The notes: generated by a model from the letters alone, not told the origin. 64,000 nucleotides of DNA from Rudaea sp. 3F27F6 (GCF_005503555.1 NZ_SCNG01000001.1:1178001-1242000), one strand, 5' to 3'; shown: positions 29,236 through 38,591, numbered from the stretch's first letter. Translations and numbers: made by a program.

Positions 29236-31536
29236 ATGTTCGTCAGATCGAGTTTGGCGTCGGCCATCGCGGCCGGCCTTTCGTTGGTTTTAGCGCAAGC
29301 CGTACCGGCCTACGGCACGGAGGTGGATGCCACGTCGCCCGCCGCGGCCGCCGCGCCGGCCAATGCGGCCAAGGACGGCGGCAAAGACGAGAAGAAAGAA
29401 CAGCAGGAACTCGAAGCCGTGCAGGTGACCGGGCGTTTCATCGCCAGCGGCGCGCGCAGCGCGATGAAGCAGGACCTCGACGTGCGCGACACGCCCTATT
29501 CCGTCGCCGACTATTCGAGTTCGTTCATGAAGGCGATCGAGACGGCGAATCTGACCGATCTCTACAGCTATATGACCGGCGTGTCGCGCGGCGGCGTCAC
29601 CGGCTACGACATCTCGATCCGCGGCTTCAAGACGACCCAGTCCGACGAGAACGCGATCCTCATCGATGGTCTGCCGGGTCTGGCCGGCCGCTTCGGCTCG
29701 CCGCCGACGGTGATGGCCGAGCGCATCGAAGTGGTCAAGGGGCCTGCCTCGGTGCTCTACGGCGAGGCGCAGCCGGGCGGCTTCGTCAACATCGTCACGA
29801 AGAAGCCGCAGGACAAAGCGGCGGGCGTCATCGACGTGCTCGCGACGAGCTACGCGGGCTCCGGCCTCTCGCTCGGCGACACCGCGAGCTTCACCGGCGA
29901 TCTCGACCTCACCGGGCCGATCGACAACGAGCGCCGCCTGCTCTACCGCGTCGTCGCCGAAAGCAGCGACCGCGACACCTTTCGCGGCGGCTGGGAGCGC
30001 AGCTTCTATTTCGCGCCGAGCGTGACCTGGCGCGTCAGCGACGCGACCTCGCTGCGCCTGTCCGCCGAATACCGCAAGCGCACCAACGCCTACGACAACC
30101 TGCTCGTCGCGCCGAACAAGGACGCGCGGCTGATCGCGCCGATCACCACGCGCTACCAGGAGCCCGGCGACGTGCAGCAGGAGACCGGCCGCTCGGTCAC
30201 CGCGGCGCTCGAACACGAGTTCGACAACGAGGGCGTGTGGAATCTCGCCGCACGCAGCGTGCGCGGCTCGGACACCGCGGTCGGTTACGACAACGTCGCC
30301 GTGCTCGCCGATCTCGTCACCCTGCAGCGGCGGGCGCGCAGTCAGCAAAATCATCGTCAGTACGACTACGTCGATACGAACTACAGCATGCCGTTCAAGA
30401 CCGGCTTCATCGAACACAAGTTGCTCGTCGGCGGCGGCGGCGGCACCAATCGCACCGACTTCAACCGCATCCAGTTCTACAACGGCGCGACCACGGGCGC
30501 ACTCGCCAAGCCGGGGCCGAAGTCGCTCAACATCAACATCTACAACCCGATCTTCGGCATCTCGCCGCCGCTGTCCTCGTTCCCGGCCGGCACGGTCAAC
30601 GACCGCATCACCACGGAGACCAACGTCGGCGCCTATCTTTCCGACGTGATGACCCTGTCGGAACATTGGAAAGCGAGCTTCGGCCTGCGCTACACGCGCG
30701 ACGAGCAGAACGGCAAGGAAGTGAAGACGCCGCCGCTGACGAGCAGCAGCAAGGCCGACTCCGACCTGCTGCCGACCGCCGGCATCCTCTACCAGCCGAA
30801 TGCTCATTGGACTTTCTACTACAGCTACGCGACCTCGTTCATCGCCGCGGCGCCGACCGCGCAGGACATCTACGGCAACAATCCGTTCAAGCCGACCACA
30901 GCCAAGCAGAACGAGGCCGGGATCAAAGCCGACCTGTTCGACGGCCGCATCAACACCACGTTCGCCGTGTTCGACATCCAGAAGTCGAACACCCTCGCGG
31001 TCGCGACCTGCAATGTCGGCGTGCCGGGCACCTGCTCGCAGCAGGTCGGCGGCGAGGAATCGAAGGGCTTCGAGTGGGAAGTCGACGCGCATCTGAGCGA
31101 AAACTGGCAGGTGCTGTTCGGCTATGCACATGCTGATGCGACGGTGACCAAGTCGAACGGCGCGAAGACCTCGCCGCTGGTCGGCTCGCGCCTGACCAAT
31201 GCGCCGCTCGACAGCGCACACATCTGGTCGCGCTACGACTTCAGCGAAGGCACGCTGCGCAACTTCGGCATCGGCGCCGGCGTCACCTACGTCAGCGAGA
31301 TCGCCGGCAGCCAGCCGAGTCTCGGCGATTCGCGCGTGCTCGTGCTGCCGGGCCACGTCGTCGCCGATCTGGTCCTGTATTACCAACTGCTCGACAAATA
31401 CACGGTCACCCTCAAGGTCGGCAACGTGTTCGGCAAGACTTACTTCGAGGGAGTCAATTCGACCACCAACGAAGTCGGCGTCGTGCCGGGCGCGCCGCGC
31501 ACTATCCAGTTGGCCGTGCGGGTGCCTTTCCTATGA
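29236..31536 (+). CDS. TonB-dependent receptor, siderophore-receptor subfamily, heading the PstS-like gene cluster
   Basis: 766 residues with a GGGAGGAAAC ribosome site. The signal peptide ends about residue 30 (VPAYGTE). A TonB-box-like 'ELEAVQVTG' (about 56-64) is followed by the plug ('YSSSFMKAIETANLTDLYSYMTGVSRGGVTGYDISIRGF', 'ERIEVVKGPASVLYGEAQPGGFVNIVTK') and a barrel ending in Phe-Leu (VPFL) rather than the usual terminal Phe. The plug type is that of ferric-siderophore receptors, yet the downstream genes encode phosphate-binding-like proteins and the upstream site resembles a Pho box. The ligand may therefore be a phosphorus-containing or phosphate-limited nutrient. Its stop overlaps the next ATG by 4 bp. 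Confidence 0.92.
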   Translation: MFVRSSLASAIAAGLSLVLAQAVPAYGTEVDATSPAAAAAPANAAKDGGKDEKKEQQELEAVQVTGRFIASGARSAMKQDLDVRDTPYSVADYSSSFMKAIETANLTDLYSYMTGVSRGGVTGYDISIRGFKTTQSDENAILIDGLPGLAGRFGSPPTVMAERIEVVKGPASVLYGEAQPGGFVNIVTKKPQDKAAGVIDVLATSYAGSGLSLGDTASFTGDLDLTGPIDNERRLLYRVVAESSDRDTFRGGWERSFYFAPSVTWRVSDATSLRLSAEYRKRTNAYDNLLVAPNKDARLIAPITTRYQEPGDVQQETGRSVTAALEHEFDNEGVWNLAARSVRGSDTAVGYDNVAVLADLVTLQRRARSQQNHRQYDYVDTNYSMPFKTGFIEHKLLVGGGGGTNRTDFNRIQFYNGATTGALAKPGPKSLNINIYNPIFGISPPLSSFPAGTVNDRITTETNVGAYLSDVMTLSEHWKASFGLRYTRDEQNGKEVKTPPLTSSSKADSDLLPTAGILYQPNAHWTFYYSYATSFIAAAPTAQDIYGNNPFKPTTAKQNEAGIKADLFDGRINTTFAVFDIQKSNTLAVATCNVGVPGTCSQQVGGEESKGFEWEVDAHLSENWQVLFGYAHADATVTKSNGAKTSPLVGSRLTNAPLDSAHIWSRYDFSEGTLRNFGIGAGVTYVSEIAGSQPSLGDSRVLVLPGHVVADLVLYYQLLDKYTVTLKVGNVFGKTYFEGVNSTTNEVGVVPGAPRTIQLAVRVPFL

Positions 31537-32729
31537 ACGCCGCGAACATCCGATCGCTCGGCCGTTTCGCGCGCATCGCGCTCGTCCTCGCCTGCGCCGC
31601 CGGCATCGGCTCGGCCTGCGCGGCGGCGCCGCCGCAAACCGCAACCGCCGCCGCGACGCCGGCGCAGTTCAGCGAATGGGTCGACGCGCCGCGCGCGGCG
31701 GCGAAGCCGCAGACCGAAGCGGAGGCCGAGGCCGGCAAGCAGAACGGCCGCGCGCTGCCCGAAGCCGAACTGCTGCAGCCGCGGCTCGATCCGGCGCTGC
31801 CGGCCTACGTTCCGACCAAGGGCCTAAAACTGTCGGGCACGTTCAAGGGCGCCGCGTCCGACGTGCTGCCGGGCCTTGCGAATGCCTGGTTCGCCGTGTT
31901 CGCGAAGTTCCATCCGAACGTGCACCTGAGCGTCGCGCCGCCGTACGCGGGCAGCCTCGGTGCGAAGGAACTGGTCAAGCAGAACATCGACTTCGTCTTC
32001 GTCTCGCGCGAACTCAAGCCCGACGACATCGCCGAGTTCAAGACCAAGTTCGGTTACGCGCCGCTGAGCGTGCCGATCAGCGGCGGCAGCTACCGCCACT
32101 TCGGTTTTCTCGACACGGTCGGCTTCTTCGTCAGCCGCGACAATCCGCTCGACAAGATCAGCTACGCCCAGCTCGACGCGATTTTTTCGAGCACGCATCA
32201 CCGCGGCGGTACGCCGATCACCACCTGGGGCCAGCTCGGCCTCGGCGGCGAATGGGCGGACAAGCCGATCCACGCCTACGCGATCAAACCGTGGAACGGT
32301 TTCGAGGAATTCGTGCGCCAGCGCGTGCTCAGCCGCGACGGCAAACGCGGCGAATGGCGCGAGGACCTGCACTACGACAAGCTCGTGTTCCCGATGGCCA
32401 AGCATGCGGCCGAAGACCGCTACGCAATCGGCTACACCGGCATCGCCTATGTCGACGCGCCGGTGAAGATGCTCGCGCTCGGCGAAGACGCCGCCGGGCC
32501 GTTCCTCGCGCCGAGTTACGAGAACGTCGCGCGCGCGAGCTATCCGTTGTCGCGGCTGATCTATTTCAACGTCAACAAGGCGCCGGGCAAGCCGCTCGAT
32601 CCGGCGCTCGCCGAATTCCTGCGCTTCGTGCTGAGCCGCGAAGGCCAGCAGATCGTGCGCGACCAGGCCGTGTACCTGCCGCTGCGCGCCGGCCAGACCG
32701 AGCGGGCGCGCGCCCTGCTCGAACCCTAA
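31533..32729 (+). CDS. PstS-like periplasmic binding protein 1
   Basis: 398 residues: signal peptide (about 1-31, ending SACAAA), an extra charged/Ala linker of about 60 residues, then a type-II binding-protein fold of the phosphate-binding group. Shared marks with the two paralogues downstream are 'TWGQLGLGGEW', 'YPLSRLIYFNVNKAPGKPLDP' and 'EFLRFVLSREGQQIV'. Where E. coli PstS has the phosphate-contacting Asp56 in SDAPL, this protein has SREL, so the ligand may not be orthophosphate. It overlaps the TonB receptor stop by 4 bp. No pstC, pstA or pstB is nearby, so delivery to an ABC permease is not evident. Confidence 0.87.
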   Translation: MNAANIRSLGRFARIALVLACAAGIGSACAAAPPQTATAAATPAQFSEWVDAPRAAAKPQTEAEAEAGKQNGRALPEAELLQPRLDPALPAYVPTKGLKLSGTFKGAASDVLPGLANAWFAVFAKFHPNVHLSVAPPYAGSLGAKELVKQNIDFVFVSRELKPDDIAEFKTKFGYAPLSVPISGGSYRHFGFLDTVGFFVSRDNPLDKISYAQLDAIFSSTHHRGGTPITTWGQLGLGGEWADKPIHAYAIKPWNGFEEFVRQRVLSRDGKRGEWREDLHYDKLVFPMAKHAAEDRYAIGYTGIAYVDAPVKMLALGEDAAGPFLAPSYENVARASYPLSRLIYFNVNKAPGKPLDPALAEFLRFVLSREGQQIVRDQAVYLPLRAGQTERARALLEP

Positions 32730-32764
32730 TGTTTTCGCTTTACCCAACGCCCAGAGGAAACGCC

Positions 32765-33316
32765 ATGAATACGCTGTCGAAACTTTTCTCCGCAAGCCTG
32801 TTCGCTGCGGCTGCCCTGCTCGCCGCGCCGGCATCGTCGTTCGCGCAGGCGCCGGCTGCCGCCGCCGAAAAGAAAAAGAACTGGACGCCGCCCGCGCACA
32901 AGATCTACGCGCAGACGCTGAGCGAGCAAGTCATGGCCGCGCATCCGGAGCTGCTCAGCCTGACCTTCCACGGCGTGCCGCCCGGCCAGAAAGAGGTCTA
33001 CACCATGTTCGCCGGCTCGTTCCCCGACCGCCTCGGCAATGCCGACGATCCGGACGATGTCGACGTCATCGTCAAGGGCATCACCATCGTCGATCCGCGC
33101 TGGCACCGCGCCAACGACCCGGTGAAGAAGTTCGTCATGATGATGCCGCTGCGCGACGCGTCGAACGAGAACGTCGGCCTGCTCGTCGCTGCGTACAAGC
33201 TCGACGCGAACCCGGGCAAGGGCGAGAAGGAATTCTTCCTCGCCGGCACCGAGCTGCGCGACAGTCTGCGCAAGCAGATTCCGAGCTACGCCAAGCTGTT
33301 CGAAGCGGCGAAATAA
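32765..33316 (+). CDS. Secreted protein with an unnamed domain shared with the 43173-44042 protein
   Basis: 183 residues. Signal peptide 1-28 (ending SSFAQA), then one compact domain beginning HKIYAQTLSEQ (residues 45-55), with FHGVPP (69-73), DDVDVIVKG (97-105), 'VGLLVAAYK' and a basic helix 'LRDSLRKQI' at the end. The same succession occurs twice in the protein at 43173-44042. I do not recognise a named family; a small sensory or ligand-binding fold is possible. An AGAGGAAACGCC leader supports the ATG at 32765. It lies between PstS-like genes 1 and 2 in one apparent operon. Confidence 0.8.
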   Translation: MNTLSKLFSASLFAAAALLAAPASSFAQAPAAAAEKKKNWTPPAHKIYAQTLSEQVMAAHPELLSLTFHGVPPGQKEVYTMFAGSFPDRLGNADDPDDVDVIVKGITIVDPRWHRANDPVKKFVMMMPLRDASNENVGLLVAAYKLDANPGKGEKEFFLAGTELRDSLRKQIPSYAKLFEAAK

Positions 33317-33398
33317 GCACGCCCCGAACGCCGCGGCGGCCATCGCGCCGCCGCGGCCGGCCCGAACCTCTCGCCGTCCAACTCATCTCCGAGGCCTT

Positions 33399-34493
33399 AT
33401 GAAACAGCCAACCCCATCACGCCGCAGCAAGGCGCTCGCCCTCGCCGGCGCAGTCTGCGCCGCCGCGCTCTTCGCCGCCGTCGCGCCGCCCGCGTTCGCG
33501 CTCAAGTTCGCCGCGGTCGAGCATCACCTCAAGGTCGATCCGGCCACGCCGGTATGGAAGCCCGCCGCGGTGCAGACCGAACCCGAGGAAGAACTCGGGC
33601 TCGTCGGCGCCGACGTCATGGACGAAATCTGCCTCGGCTGGGCGAAGATTTTCCGCGAGGCCTATCCACACCTTTCCGTCACCCTCGACCTGCGCGCGTC
33701 GGGCGCCGGCGCGCCTGGCCTGATCGCCGGCGCGAAGGCGCCGAACTCGGTGATTGCGCCGATCGGCCGCGAGATGCTGCCGGCCGAAGAGAAGGCCTTC
33801 GTCGACAAGTTCGGCTACGAGCCGTTCCGCGTGCGCGTCGCAACCGGCAGCGTCGGTTCGCTCGGCAAGACCGCGACCTCGATCGTCATGGTCGACAAAG
33901 ACAATCCGATCAAGGGTCTCTCGCTCGCCCAGCTCGACGCGATCTACTCGACCACGCGCAAGCGCGGCCACGCCGACGTGAAGACCTGGGGCGATCTCGG
34001 CCTCGGCGGCGACTGGGCCGCGCGGCCGGTGCATAAGTACGGCCTCAAGGCGCCGAACGGCATCGAGTGGTTCTTCAAGATCAACGTGATGGAGATGGGC
34101 GATTACAAGGACGACATCGAGTTCGTCAAAGGCAAGGGCTTCACTCACGCCTTCAACGTCGCCGCGCAGGACATGGCCAAGCATCCGGGCGGCATCACCT
34201 ACGCCCTGCTCGCCAACGTCGAGCCGAACGTCAAGGTCGTGCCGCTCTCAGTCAACGACGGCGGCCCCTACCTCGCGCCGACGCTCGAAAACGTCTACGC
34301 ACACAAATATCCGCTAAGCCGCTACGTCTACATCTACGTGAACCGCAAGCCCGGCACGCCGCTGGAACCGAAGGTCAAGGAATTCCTCAAGATGGTGCTG
34401 AGCCGGCAAGGTCAGGACGTGGTCGCGAAGGAAGGCGTCTACATCCCGCTGATGCCCGAGGTCGTGAAAGAAGAACTCGCCAAGCTCGAATGA
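33399..34493 (+). CDS. PstS-like periplasmic binding protein 2
   Basis: 364 residues; signal peptide about 1-35 (ending PPAFA), ribosome site GAGG 5 nt before the ATG. It has the phosphate-binding-protein fold with 'VMDEICLGWAKIFREAYPHLSVTLDLRASGAG', 'TWGDLGLGGDW', 'YPLSRYVYIYVNRKPGTPLEP' and 'EFLKMVLSRQGQDVV'. The position of the conserved Asp of PstS is replaced (IGREM), as in its two paralogues. It is more divergent from paralogues 1 and 3 than they are from each other in the central loop ('EMGDYKDDIEFVKGKGFTHAFN'), suggesting a different ligand or partner. The stop overlaps an in-frame ATG of the next gene. Confidence 0.87.
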   Translation: MKQPTPSRRSKALALAGAVCAAALFAAVAPPAFALKFAAVEHHLKVDPATPVWKPAAVQTEPEEELGLVGADVMDEICLGWAKIFREAYPHLSVTLDLRASGAGAPGLIAGAKAPNSVIAPIGREMLPAEEKAFVDKFGYEPFRVRVATGSVGSLGKTATSIVMVDKDNPIKGLSLAQLDAIYSTTRKRGHADVKTWGDLGLGGDWAARPVHKYGLKAPNGIEWFFKINVMEMGDYKDDIEFVKGKGFTHAFNVAAQDMAKHPGGITYALLANVEPNVKVVPLSVNDGGPYLAPTLENVYAHKYPLSRYVYIYVNRKPGTPLEPKVKEFLKMVLSRQGQDVVAKEGVYIPLMPEVVKEELAKLE

Positions 34494-34516
34494 TTGACCG
34501 GCGGCGACGGGATACT

Positions 34517-35569
34517 ATGCAAAGCCTCTCCTGCGTCCCGCGCCGCGTTTTTCTTCTCGCCTGCGCCGGCGCGCTCGGCGCACTGCGCGTCGGCGCGGTC
34601 GCCGCGGCGCTGCCCGCCTATGCGCCGAAGACGAAGGTCAGCGGCAGGCTGCGCTGCAGCGGCGCCGAGACGATGCGCGATCTGGTCGCGGCGTGGGCGC
34701 ACGGATTCGCCGCGCTGCAGCCGCGCGTCGTCGTCGACAGCGCGGCGACGACACTGTCCGCGGAGGGCTTCGACGCCCTGCTCGACGGTCGCGCCGATGT
34801 CGTCACCTTCGTGCGCGAACCGTTTGCCGCCGAGATCGCCGCGTTCGTGCGCAAGTTCGGCTATGCGCCGACCTTGATCAACGTCGCCGGCGGCAGCTAT
34901 GCGACCAAGGGCGGCACGCATGCGTTGGCGATCTACGTCAACGCGGCCAATCCGCTCGCGCGCACCGACCTCGACGCGCTCGACGCGATCTACTCGAAAG
35001 AGCGGCGGCGCGGCGGCAAACCGATCTCAACCTGGGGCCAGCTCGGCCTCGGCGGCGAGTGGGAATCGCAGCCGGTGCACGCCTACGGCATGCTGCACCG
35101 GCGCGCGAGCGGCAACCCGCCGGGCATCGCCAATTTCCTGCAGCAGCGCGTGCTGCGCGGCGGCGAGTTCCGCGACGACGTGCGCGAACAGGTCGATCGC
35201 CCCGGCGAAACGGCGCTCGATGCGATCGTGCGCAGCGTCGCCGAAGACCCGTTCGGCATCGGCTACAGCGGCTTCGCCTATGCCGCACCCGGCACGAAGA
35301 CACTCGCGCTCGCCGAAACGCAGCGCGGCCCCTGGTATGCCGGCGCGCCGGACGAGGTCGCGCGCCGCCTCTATCCGCTATCGCGGCAGATCTATCTCGG
35401 CATCCACCATGCGCCCGGCACGCGCCTCGCACCGGCGCTGGCCGAATTTCTGTCGTTCGTATTGAGCCGCGAGGGACAGCAGGCCGTCGCCGCCGACCGC
35501 ATGCGCTTTATTCCGCTCAACGATGAACAGGCCGCCTCGGCGCGCCGCGTGATAACGGCGGACGGCTAA
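34517..35569 (+). CDS. PstS-like periplasmic binding protein 3
   Basis: 350 residues from ATG 34517; an ATG at 34490 overlapping the previous stop by 4 bp would give 359 and is an alternative. The N-terminus 'CVPRRVFLLACAGALGAL' has paired arginines before the hydrophobic core, like a weak Tat signal, unlike its Sec-type paralogues. The fold marks 'RCSGAETMRDLVAAWAHGF', 'TWGQLGLGGEW', 'YPLSRQIYLGIHHAPGTRLAP' and 'EFLSFVLSREGQQAV' are conserved, and the PstS Asp position reads VREPF. It is last gene of the receptor/binding-protein operon. Convergent with the LysR gene. Confidence 0.85.
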   Translation: MQSLSCVPRRVFLLACAGALGALRVGAVAAALPAYAPKTKVSGRLRCSGAETMRDLVAAWAHGFAALQPRVVVDSAATTLSAEGFDALLDGRADVVTFVREPFAAEIAAFVRKFGYAPTLINVAGGSYATKGGTHALAIYVNAANPLARTDLDALDAIYSKERRRGGKPISTWGQLGLGGEWESQPVHAYGMLHRRASGNPPGIANFLQQRVLRGGEFRDDVREQVDRPGETALDAIVRSVAEDPFGIGYSGFAYAAPGTKTLALAETQRGPWYAGAPDEVARRLYPLSRQIYLGIHHAPGTRLAPALAEFLSFVLSREGQQAVAADRMRFIPLNDEQAASARRVITADG

Positions 35570-35666
35570 GCGGCAGGGCACACTTCGACCAACGCCGCGC
35601 ATCGAGCTGCTTGAAACTCGCGGCTGTCTTTCGCTCGCGCCGCAGGCTGCAGATGCGCGAAGACTT

Positions 35667-36575
35667 TCACCGCTCCAGATGCGGGCGCATCAGCATCGCG
35701 AACCATTCGGTAAACGCAGTCAACCGGCGCGAGCGCTGGCCGCGATGTGGATACAGCATCGACACGTCCATCGAGGCCGCGCGCAGCGCCGGCATCACTT
35801 CGACCAGTTCGCCGCGCGCGAGCAGATGCTGCACGTCGTAGCGCGGCACCTGGATCAGGCCGAGGCCCGCTCGGCAGCAGGCGATGTAGCTTTCCGCATT
35901 GTTGACCACGACGCGGCTCGGCATGGCGATAAGCTCTTCGCCGCCGTCGGCGGTTGCCACCTCCCACGGCAGCTCGCGCCCCGTCGTCGGCGAGGCGTAG
36001 CCGACCATCCAATGTCCCGAGGCGAGATCGGCGAGCTTCTGCGGCGTGCCGAACTCACGCAGGTAGCCTGGACTTGCGCAGTTGACCAGGGCCAGACGCC
36101 CGAGCGGACGCGCGACGAGGCTGCTGTCGTGCAGGCTGCCGATGCGCACGACGCAATCCACGCCTTCGTGGACGAGATCGACCTGGCGGTCGCCCGAACC
36201 GAGAGAGAGCTGCAGGCGCGGATGGCGCTGCAGGAATTCCGGCAGCGCCGGCGCGACGAGGCGGCGCGCGATGCGGCTCGGCACGTCGATGTTGAGGCGG
36301 CCGGAAACTTGGCGCTGGCCGGCGTGGAAAAGTTGGCCGACTTCGTCCGCATCGGCGAGCAGCGGGCGCACGCGTTCGAGCAATTGCATGCCGTCGCTGG
36401 TCAGGCGCACTTCGCGCGTGGTGCGATGGAACAGGCGCGCGCCCATCGCGGTTTCGAGCTGCTGGATCGCCGCCGACACCGACGCGCGCGGCAGGTCGAG
36501 CGCATTCGCCGCCTTGATGAAGCTGCCCATCTCGGCGATGCGGACGAACAAGCGGTATTGATCGAGGGTATCCAT
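35667..36575 (-). CDS. LysR-family transcriptional regulator
   Basis: 302 residues from the ATG at 36575 (MDTLDQYRLFVRIAEMGSF). The N-terminal winged helix spans about 1-60 ('ANALDLPRASVSAAIQQLETAMGARLFHRTTREVRLT'), followed by the linker helix and a type-II periplasmic-binding-like effector domain with 'GRLNIDVPSRIARRLVAPALPEFLQRHP'. This belongs to the CrgA/DsdC-like group common in proteobacteria. The upstream in-frame extension to 36752 lacks support. It is convergent with the PstS-like operon and lies 41 bp downstream of the DUF924 gene on the same strand; its targets are unknown. Confidence 0.92.
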   Translation of the reverse strand: MDTLDQYRLFVRIAEMGSFIKAANALDLPRASVSAAIQQLETAMGARLFHRTTREVRLTSDGMQLLERVRPLLADADEVGQLFHAGQRQVSGRLNIDVPSRIARRLVAPALPEFLQRHPRLQLSLGSGDRQVDLVHEGVDCVVRIGSLHDSSLVARPLGRLALVNCASPGYLREFGTPQKLADLASGHWMVGYASPTTGRELPWEVATADGGEELIAMPSRVVVNNAESYIACCRAGLGLIQVPRYDVQHLLARGELVEVMPALRAASMDVSMLYPHRGQRSRRLTAFTEWFAMLMRPHLER

Positions 36576-36616
36576 TCGTGAGCAGCTCCGTTCAAGGCGG
36601 TCGTCCGCACAAGATA

Positions 36617-37159
36617 TCAGCCGGCGAAACCTCCGCCGTCGAGAAAGGCTTGTTCCTGCGGCGTCGTTTCGCGGCCGAGCATGGCGTTGCGATGCGGAAA
36701 GCGGCCGAAGCGGCGGATGATCTCGCGATGATCGCGCGCATGCGACAGCCACGGCTCGCCGAGTTCGAGATGCAGTTCGAGCGAGCGGTCCTGGTCGGCC
36801 ATCGCTTCCGAGTGCGCGAACGGCAGGCAGAAGAACACGCGCAGTTCGGGCTCGACCTGGCGCATCTGCGCGGCCTCGTGCGCGCGCCGGGCGAAGTGGC
36901 GCGCAAGCGGGTCGGTCGCGTACATGTGCGCGCTGCCGCGGAAGGCGTTGCGAGGAAACTGGTCGACGAGGATCAGCAGGGCGAGGCTGCCGTCCGCGCT
37001 CGATTGCCAGTGGTCGAGTTCGCGCCGCGCCGCGGCCAGGTGCGAGGACAAGAAGGCGTCGCGAAAGCGCCGGTCGAAATCGGCGTCCTTGTCGAACCAG
37101 CGCGCCGGTCCGGCGCTCTTCCAGAAGCGCGCGATTTCTTCGGCAGCCGCATGATCCAT
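36617..37159 (-). CDS. DUF924-family protein
   Basis: 180 residues, soluble and helical. DUF924 landmarks are seen: 'IARFWKSAGPARWFDKDADFDRRFRDAFLSSH', 'LALLILVDQFPRNAFRGSAHMYATDPLA', 'FFCLPFAHSEAMADQDRSLELH' and the C-terminal 'HREIIRRFGRFPHRNAMLGRETTPQEQAFL'. The fold is TPR-like; function is unknown. ATG at 37159. The region 37160-37526 upstream holds no supported gene and separates it from the divergent diguanylate cyclase. Confidence 0.9.
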   Translation of the reverse strand: MDHAAAEEIARFWKSAGPARWFDKDADFDRRFRDAFLSSHLAAARRELDHWQSSADGSLALLILVDQFPRNAFRGSAHMYATDPLARHFARRAHEAAQMRQVEPELRVFFCLPFAHSEAMADQDRSLELHLELGEPWLSHARDHREIIRRFGRFPHRNAMLGRETTPQEQAFLDGGGFAG

Positions 37160-37526
37160 GGCATCAGTCTAGCGGGTCGCGCCGGCGCGGTTGTTCAGGA
37201 TCGGGCGGCCGGCGCCCGCGCGCGACCTGCGTGGCTTTACCCAGGATGGAAGGTTCGTCATCGGCATCTCGTGCAGCGGTCGGAATGCGGATTCTAGGCA
37301 GGACGCGGGCGCGCATTGGACGGCGCGGCCTGGATTGATCGTTCAGAATATCCGACCAATCCGCGGTGCCGCGACCGCGGCGGCTGAAACCTCGATGCAA
37401 CAAACGTTCGACTGCATCGATGCCGCACCTCGACACCGTTGCATCGAAGCAGGCAGTTTGGTTTTAATGGAACCCGGCCATATCTCTGCAGTCTTCTTTC
37501 CTCCTCGTTGTCGCAAAAGGTCCGCG
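37160..37526. other. Gene-free divergent spacer between DUF924 and GAF-GGDEF genes
   Basis: 367 bp. An open frame continues upstream of the cyclase start to 37191, but its translation is low-complexity and starts without a ribosome site. I see no repeat, terminator or convincing promoter apart from a modest drop in GC at about 37440-37510, just before the AAAAGG site of the cyclase gene. Confidence 0.5.
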
Positions 37527-38567
37527 ATGATGAACACCGCTACTCTTGCTTTTCCCAATTCGAACTTCCTCAGCCTGCTCGCCGACTCGGTGACACGGGC
37601 GCGCACGCTCGAAGAACTGGTGCGCCCGCTGCTCGAACTGCTGCAGTCGGTCACCGATCTCGAATCCACCTATCTGACCACGATCGACTCCGGCGCGGGC
37701 TTTCAGTACATCCTGTTTTCGCGCAATACGAGCCGCATGCAGATCCCCGAGGGCCTCTCCGTGCCATGGGAAGGCACGCTGTGCAAACGTGCGCTCGAAG
37801 AAGGCAAGCCTTACACCGACGACGTCGCCAATTGCTGGGCCGATTCGGGGCCGGCGCGCGAACTCGGCATCGCCACCTACGTCAGTACGCCGGTACGCAC
37901 CGAGGACGGCACCCTCTACGGCACTCTGTGCGGCGCGAGCAGCGAACGCAAACCGCTCGCCGACGGCGCCGAGCGCGTGCTCAGCATGTTTTCGCGCCTG
38001 ATCGGCCAGCAGATCGACCGCGAGCGCATGGTGCAGGCGCTGCGCCATGCCAACGATTCACTCGCCCTGAGCGCGTTGACCGATGCCACCACGGGCCTGC
38101 CCAACCGGCGCGCACTGATGGAAGAGATGAAGCGTCGCCGCGAGACGCTGGCGCAGCGCGGCGACGAGCTGGTCGCGGCCTTTATCGACCTCGACCGTTT
38201 CAAGGCGATCAACGACCGCTACGGCCACGAGATCGGCGACCGCTTCCTCGCCGCGATCGGCGAGCGCCTGCGCGGCGCCTTGCGCAGCGACGACTTCGTC
38301 GCCCGCCTCGGCGGCGACGAGTTCGTCGCCCTGTCGAGCGGCACGCGCGGCGACCGCGCGGCGATCGCGGCGGCGATGCATTCGCGTCTGTTCGCCGCGA
38401 CGAGCGGGCGCTACGCGTTCGACGGCGTGGTCATCGACTACGCCGGGCCGAGCATCGGCGTCGCCATCGCCGGAACCGAGGAAGAGCCGGATGCCCTGCT
38501 CGCCCGCGCCGACACCGCGATGTACGCCGACAAGCAGGAGCGCAAATTGACCGCGACGACGCACTGA
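37527..38567 (+). CDS. GAF-GGDEF diguanylate cyclase
   Basis: Cytoplasmic cyclase making the second messenger c-di-GMP, 346 residues. The start at 37527 has AAAAGG 6 nt upstream and gives MMNTATLAF. A GAF-like sensor spans about 20-165 ('YVSTPVRTEDGTLYGTLCGAS'), followed by a GGDEF domain at about 178-346: 'DATTGLPNRRALMEEM', the metal-binding 'FIDLDRFKAINDRYGHEIGD', the active motif GGDEF at 262-266 and an intact inhibitory I-site R253-x-x-D256 five residues before it. It should therefore be active and product-inhibited. The GAF ligand is unknown. Confidence 0.93.
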   Translation: MMNTATLAFPNSNFLSLLADSVTRARTLEELVRPLLELLQSVTDLESTYLTTIDSGAGFQYILFSRNTSRMQIPEGLSVPWEGTLCKRALEEGKPYTDDVANCWADSGPARELGIATYVSTPVRTEDGTLYGTLCGASSERKPLADGAERVLSMFSRLIGQQIDRERMVQALRHANDSLALSALTDATTGLPNRRALMEEMKRRRETLAQRGDELVAAFIDLDRFKAINDRYGHEIGDRFLAAIGERLRGALRSDDFVARLGGDEFVALSSGTRGDRAAIAAAMHSRLFAATSGRYAFDGVVIDYAGPSIGVAIAGTEEEPDALLARADTAMYADKQERKLTATTH

Positions 38568-38591
38568 GCCCGTGCGTCGCCGCGATTCGCG

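Noticed and set aside
29290..31386. 698-codon minus-strand frame opposite the second TonB receptor
   Set aside because: Shadow frame of a clear receptor; no motif of its own.
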